Shown: positions 49,200 through 58,107, counted from the first letter of the stretch. The stretch: 64,000 nt of DNA from Bradyrhizobiaceae bacterium PARB1 (GCA_002256345.1 NKIY01000004.1:513876-577875), one strand, 5' to 3'. Numbers and translations: made by a program. The notes: a model not told the origin generated them from the sequence alone.

Positions 49200-50525
49200 A
49201 TGCATCAGCGCGATCAGACTATTTACGCACTCTCCTCCGGCCGGCCGCCGACCGCGATCGCCATCGTGCGTGTGTCGGGTCCGCAGGCCGGCGTCGTACT
49301 CGAATGCCTGGCAAAGAAACTGCCGATACCGCGAATGGCTACCCATGTGCTGCTCGCCGACGACAAGCTTGGCCCAATCGACGATGCCGTGGTGCTCTGG
49401 TTTCCTGCGCCCGCCAGCGCCACCGGCGAGGACGTCGCCGAATTCCACATCCATGGTGGCCGCGCCGTTCTTGCTTCGCTGTTCGAAGCACTCGCCGCCA
49501 TCCCGGGCTTGCGGCCGGCCGAACCCGGCGAATTCACCCGTCGCGCTTTCGAGAATGGCAAACTCGATCTCACCGAGGCTGAAGGGCTCGACGATCTCAT
49601 CCATGCGGATACCGATCGCCAGCGCAAACAGGCGCTGCGCCAGCTCAAGGGCCTGCTTGGCGACAAGGCGCGTAACTGGCGTCAGCAGATCATCGAGGCC
49701 TTGGCGCTGGTCGAAGTGGGCATCGATTTCTCCGATGAAGGCGATGTCTCCGCCGAGCTGATGGCGCCAGCACTGGAAAAAGCCGATGCGCTTCGTCGCG
49801 AGATCGAGCAGGTGCTCTCGGCGCAAGGCCGCAGCGAACGTCTCCGCGATGGCGTCGTCGTCGCGATTGCCGGCCAGCCTAATGTCGGCAAATCGACCTT
49901 GATGAACCAGCTTACCCGCCGCGATGTTGCGATCGTCTCGCCGCACGCAGGGACCACGCGGGACGTCATCGAGGTACAGCTCGACCTGGATGGTTACCCC
50001 GTGACGGTGATCGACACCGCTGGCATCCGCGAAACGGTAGATCCGGTGGAGGAGGAGGGCGTCCGCCGAGCCCGCACCCGCGCCGGCGAAGCGGACCTCG
50101 TTTTGTGGCTGGTGGATTCCATCAACGCGGCCCGGCCCGAAGACTGGCTCAAGGATAGTGACGTGCCGGTCTGGATCGTCCGGACGAAGACCGACGTCAC
50201 CATCTCCGGATCGGACGATGCCATCCTCTCGATTTCCGCCGAGCGCGGCGACGGCATGGGCGAGCTGATGTCGGCGCTGGTCGATTTTGCATCCCGGTAT
50301 TTCGGGCAGGGCGAGGCCGGCTTCATCACTCGCGACAGACAACGTGATTTGTTGCGTCGCACAATGGAGTTGCTGCGGCATGCCGCAATATCGGCGCAGC
50401 ACGGCGATGAATTGGTCGCGGAAGATTTGCGCGCTGCGGCGCATCAGCTCGGGCGTTTGCTCGGGCGGGTGGACGTGGAAGATGTGCTCGATAGCATATT
50501 TAGGGATTTTTGCATAGGAAAGTAA
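49200..50525 (+). CDS. mnmE: tRNA modification GTPase MnmE
   Basis: 441 residues. With MnmG it makes the 5-carboxymethylaminomethyl group on wobble uridine. The N-terminal THF-binding domain has [16 protein letters not shown] and [20 protein letters not shown]; the inserted GTPase has G1 [13 protein letters not shown] and G3 DTAGIRET; the C-terminus ends CIGK with the conserved Cys. The G4 position reads RTKTD instead of the usual NKxD. mnmG follows after 224 bp containing two parS sites and a repeat. Confidence 0.97.
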   Translation: MHQRDQTIYALSSGRPPTAIAIVRVSGPQAGVVLECLAKKLPIPRMATHVLLADDKLGPIDDAVVLWFPAPASATGEDVAEFHIHGGRAVLASLFEALAAIPGLRPAEPGEFTRRAFENGKLDLTEAEGLDDLIHADTDRQRKQALRQLKGLLGDKARNWRQQIIEALALVEVGIDFSDEGDVSAELMAPALEKADALRREIEQVLSAQGRSERLRDGVVVAIAGQPNVGKSTLMNQLTRRDVAIVSPHAGTTRDVIEVQLDLDGYPVTVIDTAGIRETVDPVEEEGVRRARTRAGEADLVLWLVDSINAARPEDWLKDSDVPVWIVRTKTDVTISGSDDAILSISAERGDGMGELMSALVDFASRYFGQGEAGFITRDRQRDLLRRTMELLRHAAISAQHGDELVAEDLRAAAHQLGRLLGRVDVEDVLDSIFRDFCIGK

Positions 50526-50540
50526 TTATTCCTATTATAG

Positions 50541-50556
50541 TGTTTCACGTGAAACA
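50541..50556. other. parS site 1
   Basis: A perfect TGTTTCACGTGAAACA palindrome, the ParB-binding consensus. It lies 15 bp after the mnmE stop. Confidence 0.97.
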
Positions 50557-50563
50557 TGAACTC

Positions 50564-50662
50564 GTGGGATGGGTTGAGCATAGGCATGTGACGCCGGAGC
50601 GATATCCATAACGACCGGTGTGAAATGGTGATGGGTATCGATCCGCTCAACCCATCCTACGG
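50564..50662. repeat. Intergenic palindromic repeat, family E, copy 1
   Basis: Runs from GTGGGATGGGTTGAGC to GCTCAACCCATCCTACG, with near-exact inverted ends. It is placed between two parS sites. Copy 2 is at 55678-55783. Confidence 0.8.
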
Positions 50663-50680
50663 CATCAGTGTTCCTTCCGC

Positions 50681-50696
50681 TGTTTCACGTGAAACA
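50681..50696. other. parS site 2
   Basis: A perfect TGTTTCACGTGAAACA, 140 bp from site 1 and 54 bp before the mnmG start, so ParB bound here could affect mnmG transcription. Confidence 0.97.
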
Positions 50697-50749
50697 CCCC
50701 TTCCGATTCTCCTTCAAACTTGTCCACAGCCGCGCTAGAAGCTGCGGCC

Positions 50750-52624
50750 ATGCAAAACAAGTTTGATGTCATCGTCATTGGTGGAGGGCACGCCGGCTGT
50801 GAGGCTGCGGCTGCGGCAGCGCGCATAGGCGCGCGCACCGCGCTGGTCACGCATAAGTTCGCCACCATTGGCGCGATGTCCTGCAACCCGGCGATCGGCG
50901 GTCTCGGCAAGGGACATCTGGTCCGTGAGGTCGATGCGCTTGATGGGTTGATGGGCCGCGTCGCCGATGCTGGTGGCATCCAGTTCCGGATGCTCAATCG
51001 CAAGAAAGGCCCGGCCGTTCGTGGACCGCGGACCCAGGCCGACCGCAAGCTCTATGCCGCTGCGATGCAAGCGGCGATCACGGCTACCGGAAATCTCAGC
51101 GTGATTGAAGGCGAGGCCGATAATCTCCTGACGGCTAATGGGCGCATCACCGGCATCCGACTAGCCGATGGCCGCGAGCTGTTGGCCGCTGCGGTGGTCA
51201 TCACCACCGGTACCTTCCTCCGCGGCTTGATCCATCTTGGCGAGAAAAACTGGCCTGCCGGCCGCATCGACGAGGCACCGGCGCTTGGCCTGTCCAACGC
51301 GTTCGAGCGGATCGGTTTCACCCTCGGCCGTCTCAAGACCGGTACCCCACCACGCCTCGACGGCAAGACCATTGATTGGTCTGCCGTGGAGATGCAGGCG
51401 GCGGACGATCCGCCGGAGCCGTTCTCGGTGATGACCGACCGGATCACCACACCACAGATCCAGTGCGGCATCACCCGCACCACGCGGGCCACCCATGAGG
51501 TGATCCGCGCCAACGTACATCGCTCGCCGATGTATTCCGGCCAGATCAAGAGCTCCGGCCCTCGCTATTGCCCGTCCATAGAAGACAAGATTGTCCGCTT
51601 CGGCGATCGCGACGGTCACCAGATCTTCCTGGAGCCCGAAGGCCTCGACGACGACACTGTCTATCCCAATGGTATCTCCACCTCGCTTCCGGAAGAAGTT
51701 CAGGCTGCGATCCTCGCTTCGATCCCCGGTCTTGAGCGGGTCCGGATGATCCGGCCGGGCTATGCCATCGAATACGATTACGTCGATCCCCGCGAACTCG
51801 AGCCGACCCTTCAGGCCAAGCAGATGCCGGGTCTCTTCTTGGCCGGGCAGATCAATGGCACCACCGGTTATGAAGAGGCTGCTGCCCAGGGTCTGGTGGC
51901 TGGTCTGAACGCTGCGCTTTCGGCTTCTGGCTCGGCGCCGGCGGTATTCGATCGCGCCGATGGCTATCTCGGTGTGATGATCGACGATCTGGTCACCCGC
52001 GGCATCTCCGAACCCTATCGAATGTTCACCTCGCGGGCCGAATATCGCCTGACTCTCCGTGCCGACAATGCGGATCAGCGCCTGACCGATAAGGGTATCG
52101 CCCTTGGCTGTATCGGCAGCGCCCGTATTGCCCGCCACACCACGAAGATGGATGCGCTCTCCACGGGCAAAGCGCTGGCGAAGGCGTTGTCGATCACTCC
52201 GAACGAGGCCGCGAAGCACGGTCTCGCCCTTAATCACGACGGTCAGCGCCGCTCTGCCTTCGATCTCCTGTCCTATCCCGAGACCGAATGGGCCACCGTG
52301 ACCCGAATCTGGCCTGAACTCTCGTCCATTGACCCAGCTATCGGGACCCATATCGAGATCGACGCCAAATACGATGTCTATCTCAAGCGCCAGACCGCCG
52401 ATGTGGAAGCTTTCCGCCGTGATGAAGGTCTGTCGCTGACCGATGTCGATTACGACGTGGTCTCCGGGCTCTCAAATGAGGCTCGTGCCAAGCTGAAGGC
52501 TGCTTCGCCGCGTACAGTGGGGCAGGCAGGCCGTCTGGATGGTGTTACACCGGCGGCTCTCGCGATCCTGACGGCTTATCTGCGCCGAGAAGCGCGCAAG
52601 ACGGCAGCGATCGGCGTGGCGTGA
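50750..52624 (+). CDS. mnmG: tRNA uridine 5-carboxymethylaminomethyl modification enzyme MnmG (GidA)
   Basis: 624 residues from the ATG at 50750; a TTG ten codons upstream is in frame but would add non-family residues. The FAD-binding fold is [49 protein letters not shown] carries the conserved Cys loop, and [19 protein letters not shown] is the C-terminal FAD motif. It works with MnmE. The order mnmE-mnmG-rsmG-parA-parB is the classic near-origin cluster. Confidence 0.98.
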   Translation: MQNKFDVIVIGGGHAGCEAAAAAARIGARTALVTHKFATIGAMSCNPAIGGLGKGHLVREVDALDGLMGRVADAGGIQFRMLNRKKGPAVRGPRTQADRKLYAAAMQAAITATGNLSVIEGEADNLLTANGRITGIRLADGRELLAAAVVITTGTFLRGLIHLGEKNWPAGRIDEAPALGLSNAFERIGFTLGRLKTGTPPRLDGKTIDWSAVEMQAADDPPEPFSVMTDRITTPQIQCGITRTTRATHEVIRANVHRSPMYSGQIKSSGPRYCPSIEDKIVRFGDRDGHQIFLEPEGLDDDTVYPNGISTSLPEEVQAAILASIPGLERVRMIRPGYAIEYDYVDPRELEPTLQAKQMPGLFLAGQINGTTGYEEAAAQGLVAGLNAALSASGSAPAVFDRADGYLGVMIDDLVTRGISEPYRMFTSRAEYRLTLRADNADQRLTDKGIALGCIGSARIARHTTKMDALSTGKALAKALSITPNEAAKHGLALNHDGQRRSAFDLLSYPETEWATVTRIWPELSSIDPAIGTHIEIDAKYDVYLKRQTADVEAFRRDEGLSLTDVDYDVVSGLSNEARAKLKAASPRTVGQAGRLDGVTPAALAILTAYLRREARKTAAIGVA

Positions 52625-52626
52625 TC

Positions 52627-52642
52627 TGTTTCACGTGAAACA
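52627..52642. other. parS site 3
   Basis: A perfect TGTTTCACGTGAAACA starting 3 bp after the mnmG stop. It also lies just beyond the stop of the leftward small membrane protein. Confidence 0.97.
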
Positions 52643-52648
52643 GACAGC

Positions 52649-52828
52649 CTAGGTCTCCTTCTTGCTGGACTCAGGTCGCGGCCAGAACGCGAGCGCCGCT
52701 ACCAACACTACAAACAGCGCTACGGCGACCATCACCTGAATGACGCTGAAATTAAGTGCGTCGCGGGATACGAAGAACGCCGTAATAGGCGCTGCTAGTA
52801 CCAGGAACAACCGAACGATCAGATCCAT
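52649..52828 (-). CDS. Small two-helix membrane protein, 59 residues
   Basis: Begins MDLIVRLFLVLAAPITAFFV and continues through a short polar turn (SRDALNFSV) into a second hydrophobic helix (about 30-49), ending in the charged tail WPRPESSKKET. GGAGG lies 9 nt before the ATG at 52828, one of the best ribosome binding sites in the region. Hydrophobic helices with a polar turn and a charged end are what a real small membrane protein shows. I do not recognise a family. It lies between parS sites 3 and 4, opposite in direction to mnmG and the GNAT gene. Confidence 0.72.
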   Translation of the reverse strand: MDLIVRLFLVLAAPITAFFVSRDALNFSVIQVMVAVALFVVLVAALAFWPRPESSKKET

Positions 52829-52936
52829 GGTTCACATCCTCCGAGGATGATCCATGATAACGGTGGTTCAGCCTGTTTTCATTGATGCGGCTCAAGTGAC
52901 GGACGGTGCGCTGGCTCCCAACGCAGTTCTCGGGTC

Positions 52937-52952
52937 GGTTTCACGTGAAACA
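52937..52952. other. parS site 4 (one mismatch)
   Basis: GGTTTCACGTGAAACA: the inner 14 bp are perfect and only the first base differs from consensus. It lies 16 bp before the chosen start of the GNAT gene, or within it (as VSRET) if translation begins at 52854. Confidence 0.9.
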
Positions 52953-52967
52953 TCGAGAGGGGATCCG

Positions 52968-53420
52968 ATGCTGGTTACGCGTCAAGCGGAAATGGGCGAT
53001 CTCCAGGAGCTGTTGTCGCTCTATCGGCACCTGACGCCCGATATGCCGGAGCTATCCGATGACCTAGCCGGGTGTCGCTGGCGTGAAATCCTTTCGGTGA
53101 AGCATGTCGCAGTGTTTGTCATCGAGGAAAAAAGCGTTCTGGTCGCGTCCTGCAGCCTGATCACGGCCCCAAATCTGATGCGAGGAGCGACACCTCATGG
53201 CTTTCTCGAGAATGTGGTGACCCATGCCGGCCATCGGCGTCAGGGATATGGGCGCGAAGTTGTCGTAGCCGGACTGGCAGAAGCCTGGGCAAGGGGATGT
53301 CAGCGGGTAATGCTGGTGACCGGCCGGATGCACCGCAATCCGGGGGTGACAGACTTCTATGAGAGCTGCGGGTTCATGTCCGGGCGGGCCGGGTTGATGG
53401 CCCAGCGGCCGAGTTCGTAG
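52968..53420 (+). CDS. GNAT family N-acetyltransferase
   Basis: 150 residues from the ATG at 52968, with AGAGGGG upstream; an ATG at 52854 would extend it by 38 residues. The acetyl-CoA site GHRRQGYGREVVVAGLAEAW fits the R/QxxGxG/A motif, and FLENVVTHAGHRRQG and VTDFYESCGFMSGR are typical strand-4 and C-terminal elements. The acceptor is unknown. It separates mnmG from rsmG, which are adjacent in many genomes. Confidence 0.88.
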   Translation: MLVTRQAEMGDLQELLSLYRHLTPDMPELSDDLAGCRWREILSVKHVAVFVIEEKSVLVASCSLITAPNLMRGATPHGFLENVVTHAGHRRQGYGREVVVAGLAEAWARGCQRVMLVTGRMHRNPGVTDFYESCGFMSGRAGLMAQRPSS

Positions 53421-53435
53421 TTATGGTCCTGCGGT

Positions 53436-53451
53436 TGTTTCATGTGAAACA
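53436..53451. other. parS site 5 (one mismatch)
   Basis: TGTTTCATGTGAAACA, with one change (C to T) near the centre. It lies between the convergent GNAT and MmcQ genes. Confidence 0.85.
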
Positions 53452-53454
53452 ACG

Positions 53455-53781
53455 CTACCGCTTCTTCCGTTGCGACGGCAACGCATGCCGCCATGCCATC
53501 TCCAACGCCGCAGCCAGATCGGTCTTGTTCAGCCTGGCCAGCACACACTGCGTCCAACCTTGCTGACCCCACGCATTGGGTACCGGTGAAAATGCTTCCG
53601 GCATGACCGTACATTTCAGGACCTGTTCGTCCGGGGTGAATTTAAAGTTTGCGGTGAGTCCATCGGCGGCCAAAGTGACGAAAGTCCGCTTCACCTTGAA
53701 TGCAGTTCGGTCGAAATGCGGGGCGGCGGTGACACCTTCAAGGGCGAGAGCAAGTTCGCGAAGCGACGATCCATTAGGCAT
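53455..53781 (-). CDS. MmcQ/YjbR family protein
   Basis: 108 residues. The pattern ALALEGVTAAPHFDRTAFKVKRTFVTLAAD, then ANFKFTPDEQVLKC and GWTQCVLARLNKTDLAAALEMAW, matches the small YjbR (double-wing) fold. The family is sometimes called DNA-binding, from structure alone. It lies between parS sites 5 and 6, on the strand opposite to its neighbours. Confidence 0.85.
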   Translation of the reverse strand: MPNGSSLRELALALEGVTAAPHFDRTAFKVKRTFVTLAADGLTANFKFTPDEQVLKCTVMPEAFSPVPNAWGQQGWTQCVLARLNKTDLAAALEMAWRHALPSQRKKR

Positions 53782-54081
53782 GAATATGTCCCAACTATCT
53801 GGGGCAGTGGATAGAGGGCAGGATGAATAAAGCTGTCGCAGGATGAGCAGGCAAACTCCGTATCCATCGACTTGAGACGGTGATGTCGCGCCTCCTCATC
53901 ATAAGCTCGGATTAGGATAGCTGGATTGCCGCCAGCTCGCAGCGAATGGGTACACGCTTCGTTATTGCTCTTCGAACTGTAGCGGACGGTCGCTAATCGG
54001 CTCTTCGACGGAGATCGACACCCCATTTCGATAGCCGCCGCCGTGGACTCGGCGTATGAGAAAGATCCTCCGTACAGAACA
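53782..54081. other. Gene-free region between MmcQ gene and rsmG
   Basis: 300 bp with lower GC in places than the flanking genes. Open frames on both strands cross it but have no good starts or family features. No repeat, RNA gene or parS site is seen. Confidence 0.4.
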
Positions 54082-54798
54082 ATGAAATCGCATTCCATGG
54101 CGCAACGTTCCCAGCCATCTGCTCCCGCCCCGCTACTCGATAGCGACAAAGCCGCTGCTTTGCGCCTGACCCCTGTTTCACGTGAAACAGAAGCGCGGCT
54201 TGATCGCTATGTGTCGCTGCTACTGCAGTGGCAGGCCAAGACCAATCTGATCTCACCGGCCACGCTTCCAAATCTCTGGACGCGCCATATCTCGGATTCG
54301 CTGCAGCTCTTGAGTTTGGCGCCCGATGCTCGCATCTGGCTCGACTTCGGCAGCGGCGGTGGTTTTCCCGGCGTGGTCCTGGCTTGTGCCATGGGCGATG
54401 TCGGCGGCCATGTTCATCTGGTCGAGCGCAACGCCAAAAAGGCGGCGTTCCTGCGCGAAGCATTGCGGGTAACGCAAGCCCCAGGTTCGGTGCACCTCGC
54501 TGACATCGGGGATAATGTGGATAGTTTCCCGGCGCGCGTCGATTGCATCACCGCACGCGCCGTAGCATCGCTAGAAATCATTCTCGGTTTCGCGGCTCCC
54601 CTGATGAAAGACGGTACCAAGGCGCTGTTTTTAAAGGGTCAAGATGTAGACGCAGAATTGACCGAAGCTACTAAATATTGGAATATAAGCCCACGCCTGC
54701 ATCCGAGCCTGACCGGCGGACAAGGCTGGATCGTTGAACTGGATCAGATCGCGCGGCGCGAACCGTCCGCAAACCCACGCATGGCTCACGCAAAATGA
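54082..54798 (+). CDS. rsmG: 16S rRNA G527 N7-methyltransferase (GidB)
   Basis: 238 residues from the ATG at 54082; starts at 54097 (ATG) and 54043 (GTG) are possible, and none has a strong Shine-Dalgarno sequence. It methylates G527 of 16S rRNA. LLLQWQAKTNLISPATLPNLWTRHISDSLQLL and the SAM loop WLDFGSGGGFPGVVLA are diagnostic. Near the N-terminus, PVSRETEARL is encoded by parS site 6, so this stretch serves protein and centromere at once. The stop overlaps parA by 4 bases. Confidence 0.96.
   Translation: MKSHSMAQRSQPSAPAPLLDSDKAAALRLTPVSRETEARLDRYVSLLLQWQAKTNLISPATLPNLWTRHISDSLQLLSLAPDARIWLDFGSGGGFPGVVLACAMGDVGGHVHLVERNAKKAAFLREALRVTQAPGSVHLADIGDNVDSFPARVDCITARAVASLEIILGFAAPLMKDGTKALFLKGQDVDAELTEATKYWNISPRLHPSLTGGQGWIVELDQIARREPSANPRMAHAK
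54174..54189. other. parS site 6, inside rsmG
   Basis: A perfect TGTTTCACGTGAAACA that encodes the VSRET residues of RsmG, about 30 codons into the gene. It is the parS closest to parAB. Confidence 0.97.
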
Positions 54799-55661
54799 CC
54801 GTCATTGATCAGGAATATCAAGAGGATAGCTCCAAAACACTGCCCGGCCATCCGCGCATCCTGGCGTTGGCCAATCAGAAGGGCGGCGTCGGAAAGACAA
54901 CCACTGCGATTAATCTTGGGACGGCGCTCGCGGCGATCGGCGAGCGTGTGCTGATCGTCGATCTCGATCCGCAGGGCAACGCCTCCACCGGCCTTGGCAT
55001 CGATCGCCGCGATCGCGCCTGCTCGACCTATGATGTGCTGATCGGCGAAGCGCCGCTGCGCGATGCGGTCGTGGTCACTGCCGTGCCACGCTTGCATATC
55101 GCCGCGTCGACCATGGATCTTTCAGGCCTCGAGCTCGAACTCGGTTCGGCCCGCGACCGCGCGTTTCGTCTGCGCGACGCTATCGGCGAGCTCAACAACA
55201 ATGTCTCGCCGGGCTCGGACTACACTTACGTGCTGATCGACTGCCCGCCGTCTCTCAATCTCCTCACCGTCAACGCGATGGCCGCGTCGGACGCGATCCT
55301 GGTGCCGTTGCAGTGTGAGTTCTTCGCGCTCGAAGGTCTGTCGCAATTGCTGCAGACGGTGGAGCAGGTGCGTTCGACGCTGAACCCCAACCTGACCATC
55401 CACGGCATCGTGATGACCATGTTCGATGCGCGCAACAACCTGTCCAACCAGGTCGTCGCCGATGTGCGCGAATTCATGGGCAGCAAAGTCTACGACACCA
55501 TGATCCCGCGCAATGTCCGCATTTCGGAAGCGCCGTCCTATGGCAAGCCGGTGCTGGTCTATGACCTGAAGTGCGCCGGCTCGGAAGCCTATCTGCGCCT
55601 CGCCACCGAAGTGATTCAGCGCGAGCGCGACATCCGCGCGGCGCCGGGCGACGCGGCGTAA
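54795..55661 (+). CDS. parA: Chromosome partitioning ATPase ParA
   Basis: 288 residues. The deviant Walker A is ANQKGGVGKTTTAINLG, Walker A' is VLIVDLDPQGNASTGLG and Walker B is YVLIDCPPSLNLLT. ATP-bound ParA dimers coat the nucleoid and draw ParB-parS complexes to the pole. The ATG overlaps the rsmG stop (ATGA). parB follows after 151 bp, most of it a family E repeat, so the usual tight parA-parB spacing is lost. Confidence 0.97.
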   Translation: MTVIDQEYQEDSSKTLPGHPRILALANQKGGVGKTTTAINLGTALAAIGERVLIVDLDPQGNASTGLGIDRRDRACSTYDVLIGEAPLRDAVVVTAVPRLHIAASTMDLSGLELELGSARDRAFRLRDAIGELNNNVSPGSDYTYVLIDCPPSLNLLTVNAMAASDAILVPLQCEFFALEGLSQLLQTVEQVRSTLNPNLTIHGIVMTMFDARNNLSNQVVADVREFMGSKVYDTMIPRNVRISEAPSYGKPVLVYDLKCAGSEAYLRLATEVIQRERDIRAAPGDAA

Positions 55662-55677
55662 CGCAGTGCGTGCTCCG

Positions 55678-55783
55678 CGTAGGATGGGTAGAGCGCAGGC
55701 GCACCGCGCCGGAGCGAAACCCATCGGCGGAGTTTGCCGTAACGACGGGATGATGGGTTTCGCTGCGCTCTACCCATCCTACG
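55678..55783. repeat. Intergenic palindromic repeat, family E, copy 2
   Basis: A 106 bp element with ends CGTAGGATGGGTAGAGCGCA and TGCGCTCTACCCATCCTACG, an exact 20 bp inverted pair. It lies between parA and parB. Confidence 0.92.
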
Positions 55784-55812
55784 AATTTTAGTTCTGAGTT
55801 TTGGAGTGACCC

Positions 55813-56721
55813 ATGAGTTCGAGGGGATTGGCGATGGCCGATGAAGCGCGTTCGCGGTTGGGCCGCGGTCTGGCAAGTCTGATCGGCGATGTCGGTGGCG
55901 AAGCCGCGCAAACCGAGCGGCCGGCGCGCGCGCAGCGCAAGGTGCCGATCGAATTCATCAAGCCCAATCCGCGCAACCCGCGTCGCACCTTTGCCGATGC
56001 GGAGCTGAATGAGCTCGCTGCTTCGATCAAGCAGCATGGCGTGATCCAGCCGATCGTGGTGCGTCCGGTGAAGGGCGCGCATGATCGCTTCGAGATCATC
56101 GCCGGCGAACGGCGCTGGCGCGCGTCGCAGCTGGCTGGTCTGCATGAAGTGCCGATCGTACCGGTGGACGTGACCGATGCCGCGGCGATGGAAATCGCCA
56201 TCATCGAGAACGTGCAGCGTGAAGACCTCAATGCGATGGAAGAGGCTCAAGGTTATCACGCGCTCGCTGAGACCTATAAACACAGCCAGGACGAGATCGC
56301 GAAGATCGTCGGCAAGAGCCGCAGCCATGTCGCCAACATGATGCGCCTCACCAAACTGCCGGAAGATGTGCAAGCGCTGATCGCGTCGAACCAGCTCTCC
56401 AACGGTCATGCCCGTGCGCTGATCTCGCTGCCAGATCCCTCCGCGGCTGCGAAGCGCGTGGTCGCCGAAGGTTTGAGCGTGCGCCAGACCGAAGCGCTTG
56501 CCCATGAAGAGGGTGTGCCGGAACGCGCGCCGCAAAAGCCGCGCGCCGGCTCGGCGCCGAAGGTCGCGAAGGATGCCGACACCATCGCGCTGGAAAAGCG
56601 TCTGAGCGATGCGCTCGGCCTGCAGGTGAGCGTCGATCACCGCGATCCCGGTGGAGCCGTGATGATCAAGTATCGCGATCTCGATCAGCTCGACGAGATT
56701 TTGAAGCGGCTGGATAAGTGA
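55813..56721 (+). CDS. parB: Chromosome partitioning protein ParB
   Basis: 302 residues from the ATG at 55813, with GGAG 8 nt upstream; an internal ATG at 55834 is an alternative. The short N-terminal helix RSRLGRGLASLIGD binds and stimulates ParA. The CTP-binding clamp domain has IKPNPRNPRRTF and IAGERRWRASQLAG, the HTH region is SQDEIAKIVGKSRSHVANMMRL, and the C-terminal dimerisation part ends LDEILKRLDK. It should load at the six parS sites listed and slide outward. Confidence 0.97.
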   Translation: MSSRGLAMADEARSRLGRGLASLIGDVGGEAAQTERPARAQRKVPIEFIKPNPRNPRRTFADAELNELAASIKQHGVIQPIVVRPVKGAHDRFEIIAGERRWRASQLAGLHEVPIVPVDVTDAAAMEIAIIENVQREDLNAMEEAQGYHALAETYKHSQDEIAKIVGKSRSHVANMMRLTKLPEDVQALIASNQLSNGHARALISLPDPSAAAKRVVAEGLSVRQTEALAHEEGVPERAPQKPRAGSAPKVAKDADTIALEKRLSDALGLQVSVDHRDPGGAVMIKYRDLDQLDEILKRLDK

Positions 56722-56747
56722 GCCTTTAGCCGTAGGCGAGCCACACT

Positions 56748-56885
56748 CCGCCCTCATCCTGAGGAGCCCCGCAGAGCGGGGCGTCTCCAAGGATCGCCGC
56801 AGGCTCAGTGCCGAGCTAGTTTATGGTTCGAGACGGCGCTTTCAGCGGCGCAATTGCGCCGCTAGGCCTCCTCACCATGAGAGAC
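56748..56885. repeat. Intergenic palindromic repeat, family C, copy 2
   Basis: Runs from TCCGCCCTCATCCTGAGGAG to CTAGGCCTCCTCACCATGAG, with internal hairpins (CCCCGCAGAGCGGGG and GCGGCGCAATTGCGCCGC). It lies between convergent parB and holA. Confidence 0.75.
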
Positions 56886-56897
56886 AGAGTAAGAGGA

Positions 56898-57926
56898 CTA
56901 TCCCCTCCGCCTCGCATTCACGGCAATCGACATCAACGCCCTCTGTGCGATCACCGCGCCGAGGGCGTTTTGTTTGCGCACCTCAAGTGCGGCCACCGCG
57001 AGTTGCTCGATGATCGCCGCCAGCCGCCGCGCGGTGAAATTGCGCAGCGCCGCTTCCACTGCGCCCTTGCGCGAAAAGTGCAGCCGCGGAAATCCGGTTT
57101 CTGCTGCGGCCGAAGCCGGCGTGCCGGCTTCCACCAGCAGGCTCGCTTTGTGCAGTGCTGCCGCCTGGCGCTGCGCGGCCATCATGATCATGCCGGGATA
57201 GGTGCCCGCGATCATCGCCTTGTTGAACTCGGTTTCCACCAGCGCCGGATTGCCGGCGAAGGCGCCGTCGACAATCGGGTCGATCTTCAGTTCGGATGCA
57301 TCGGCGACGCAGGCCATCACATCGTCGAGCGTCACCTCGCCGCTGCCATGTGCATACAGCATCAGCTTGCGCAGCTCGTTGCGAGAGGCCTGGCGATCGC
57401 CGCCGAGCAACGACATCAGTGTGGCGCGTGCATCGGGCGCCATCCGGAGATTGGCCAGTTGTAGTTCGTCGGAGATGAGTTTCGTCAGGTCGCGCTCGGT
57501 GTCCGGATAGCAAGCGATTGCGACGGCTGTCTTCGCCTTCTCGCACACCTTGCGTAGCGGAGACTCCGGCCGCAATTCACCCGCCTCGATCACGATTCGA
57601 CAATCACGGATCGTCATCTCGCTCAGCGTATCGACACCGCTGGAAAAGTTCTTCGAGCCGGCGCGCACGCGGATGGCGCGGCGACCGCCGAACATCGGAA
57701 TCGTCATCGCTTCCTCGACGAGGCGCGACGGTTCGGCGGCGAGATCGTCGCCATCCATGCGCACCAGCGAGAACGGATCATTGGGATCGTCGACCGCGGA
57801 TTTGACCAGCGCCTCGGCACGCTCACGCACCAGCCCGGCATCGGGGCCGTAAAGCAGGACGATCGGCCGGGTCGCATCCGGGCGGCTCAGGAAGACGTCG
57901 ATATCTTTTCCGCGAAGGGCGACCAA
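56898..57926 (-). CDS. holA: DNA polymerase III delta subunit
   Basis: 342 residues from a TTG at 57926 (VALRGKDIDVFLSRPD after the initiator); no ATG fits the family start. It opens the sliding clamp as part of the clamp loader. VLLYGPDAGLVRERAEALVKSA and LVEEAMTIPMFGGRRAIRVR are the typical N-terminal motifs; the helical collar domain fills the last 120 residues. It is third in the leftward group after leuS and lptE, with a family C repeat between lptE and holA. Confidence 0.94.
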   Translation of the reverse strand: MVALRGKDIDVFLSRPDATRPIVLLYGPDAGLVRERAEALVKSAVDDPNDPFSLVRMDGDDLAAEPSRLVEEAMTIPMFGGRRAIRVRAGSKNFSSGVDTLSEMTIRDCRIVIEAGELRPESPLRKVCEKAKTAVAIACYPDTERDLTKLISDELQLANLRMAPDARATLMSLLGGDRQASRNELRKLMLYAHGSGEVTLDDVMACVADASELKIDPIVDGAFAGNPALVETEFNKAMIAGTYPGMIMMAAQRQAAALHKASLLVEAGTPASAAAETGFPRLHFSRKGAVEAALRNFTARRLAAIIEQLAVAALEVRKQNALGAVIAQRALMSIAVNARRRG

Positions 57927-57956
57927 GGTGATGTCCTGGGCTTCAACCGACTCAGT

Positions 57957-58095
57957 CCCTCATAGTGAGGAGCGCGCATTTGCGCGCGTCTCGAACAATG
58001 AGCTGTTTGGCACTGGTGCACACTGCCATCCCCAGCGATTGGCTCCGCCAATCGCAAGGAGACGCCGCTTCGCGGCTCCTTAGGATGACGGTGGA
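57957..58095. repeat. Intergenic palindromic repeat, family C, copy 3
   Basis: Runs from TCCCTCATAGTGAGGAGCGCG to GCGGCTCCTTAGGATGACGG, with inner hairpins GCGCGCATTTGCGCGC and CGATTGGCTCCGCCAATCG. It lies between lptE and holA inside an operon. Confidence 0.75.
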
Positions 58096-58107
58096 GTGTG
58101 CGGCGGC

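Noticed and set aside
53691-54149. Minus-strand frame of 152 codons in the MmcQ-rsmG gap
   Set aside because: It overlaps the starts of both flanking genes, has a poor ribosome binding site and shows no domain. The region is reported as gene-free.
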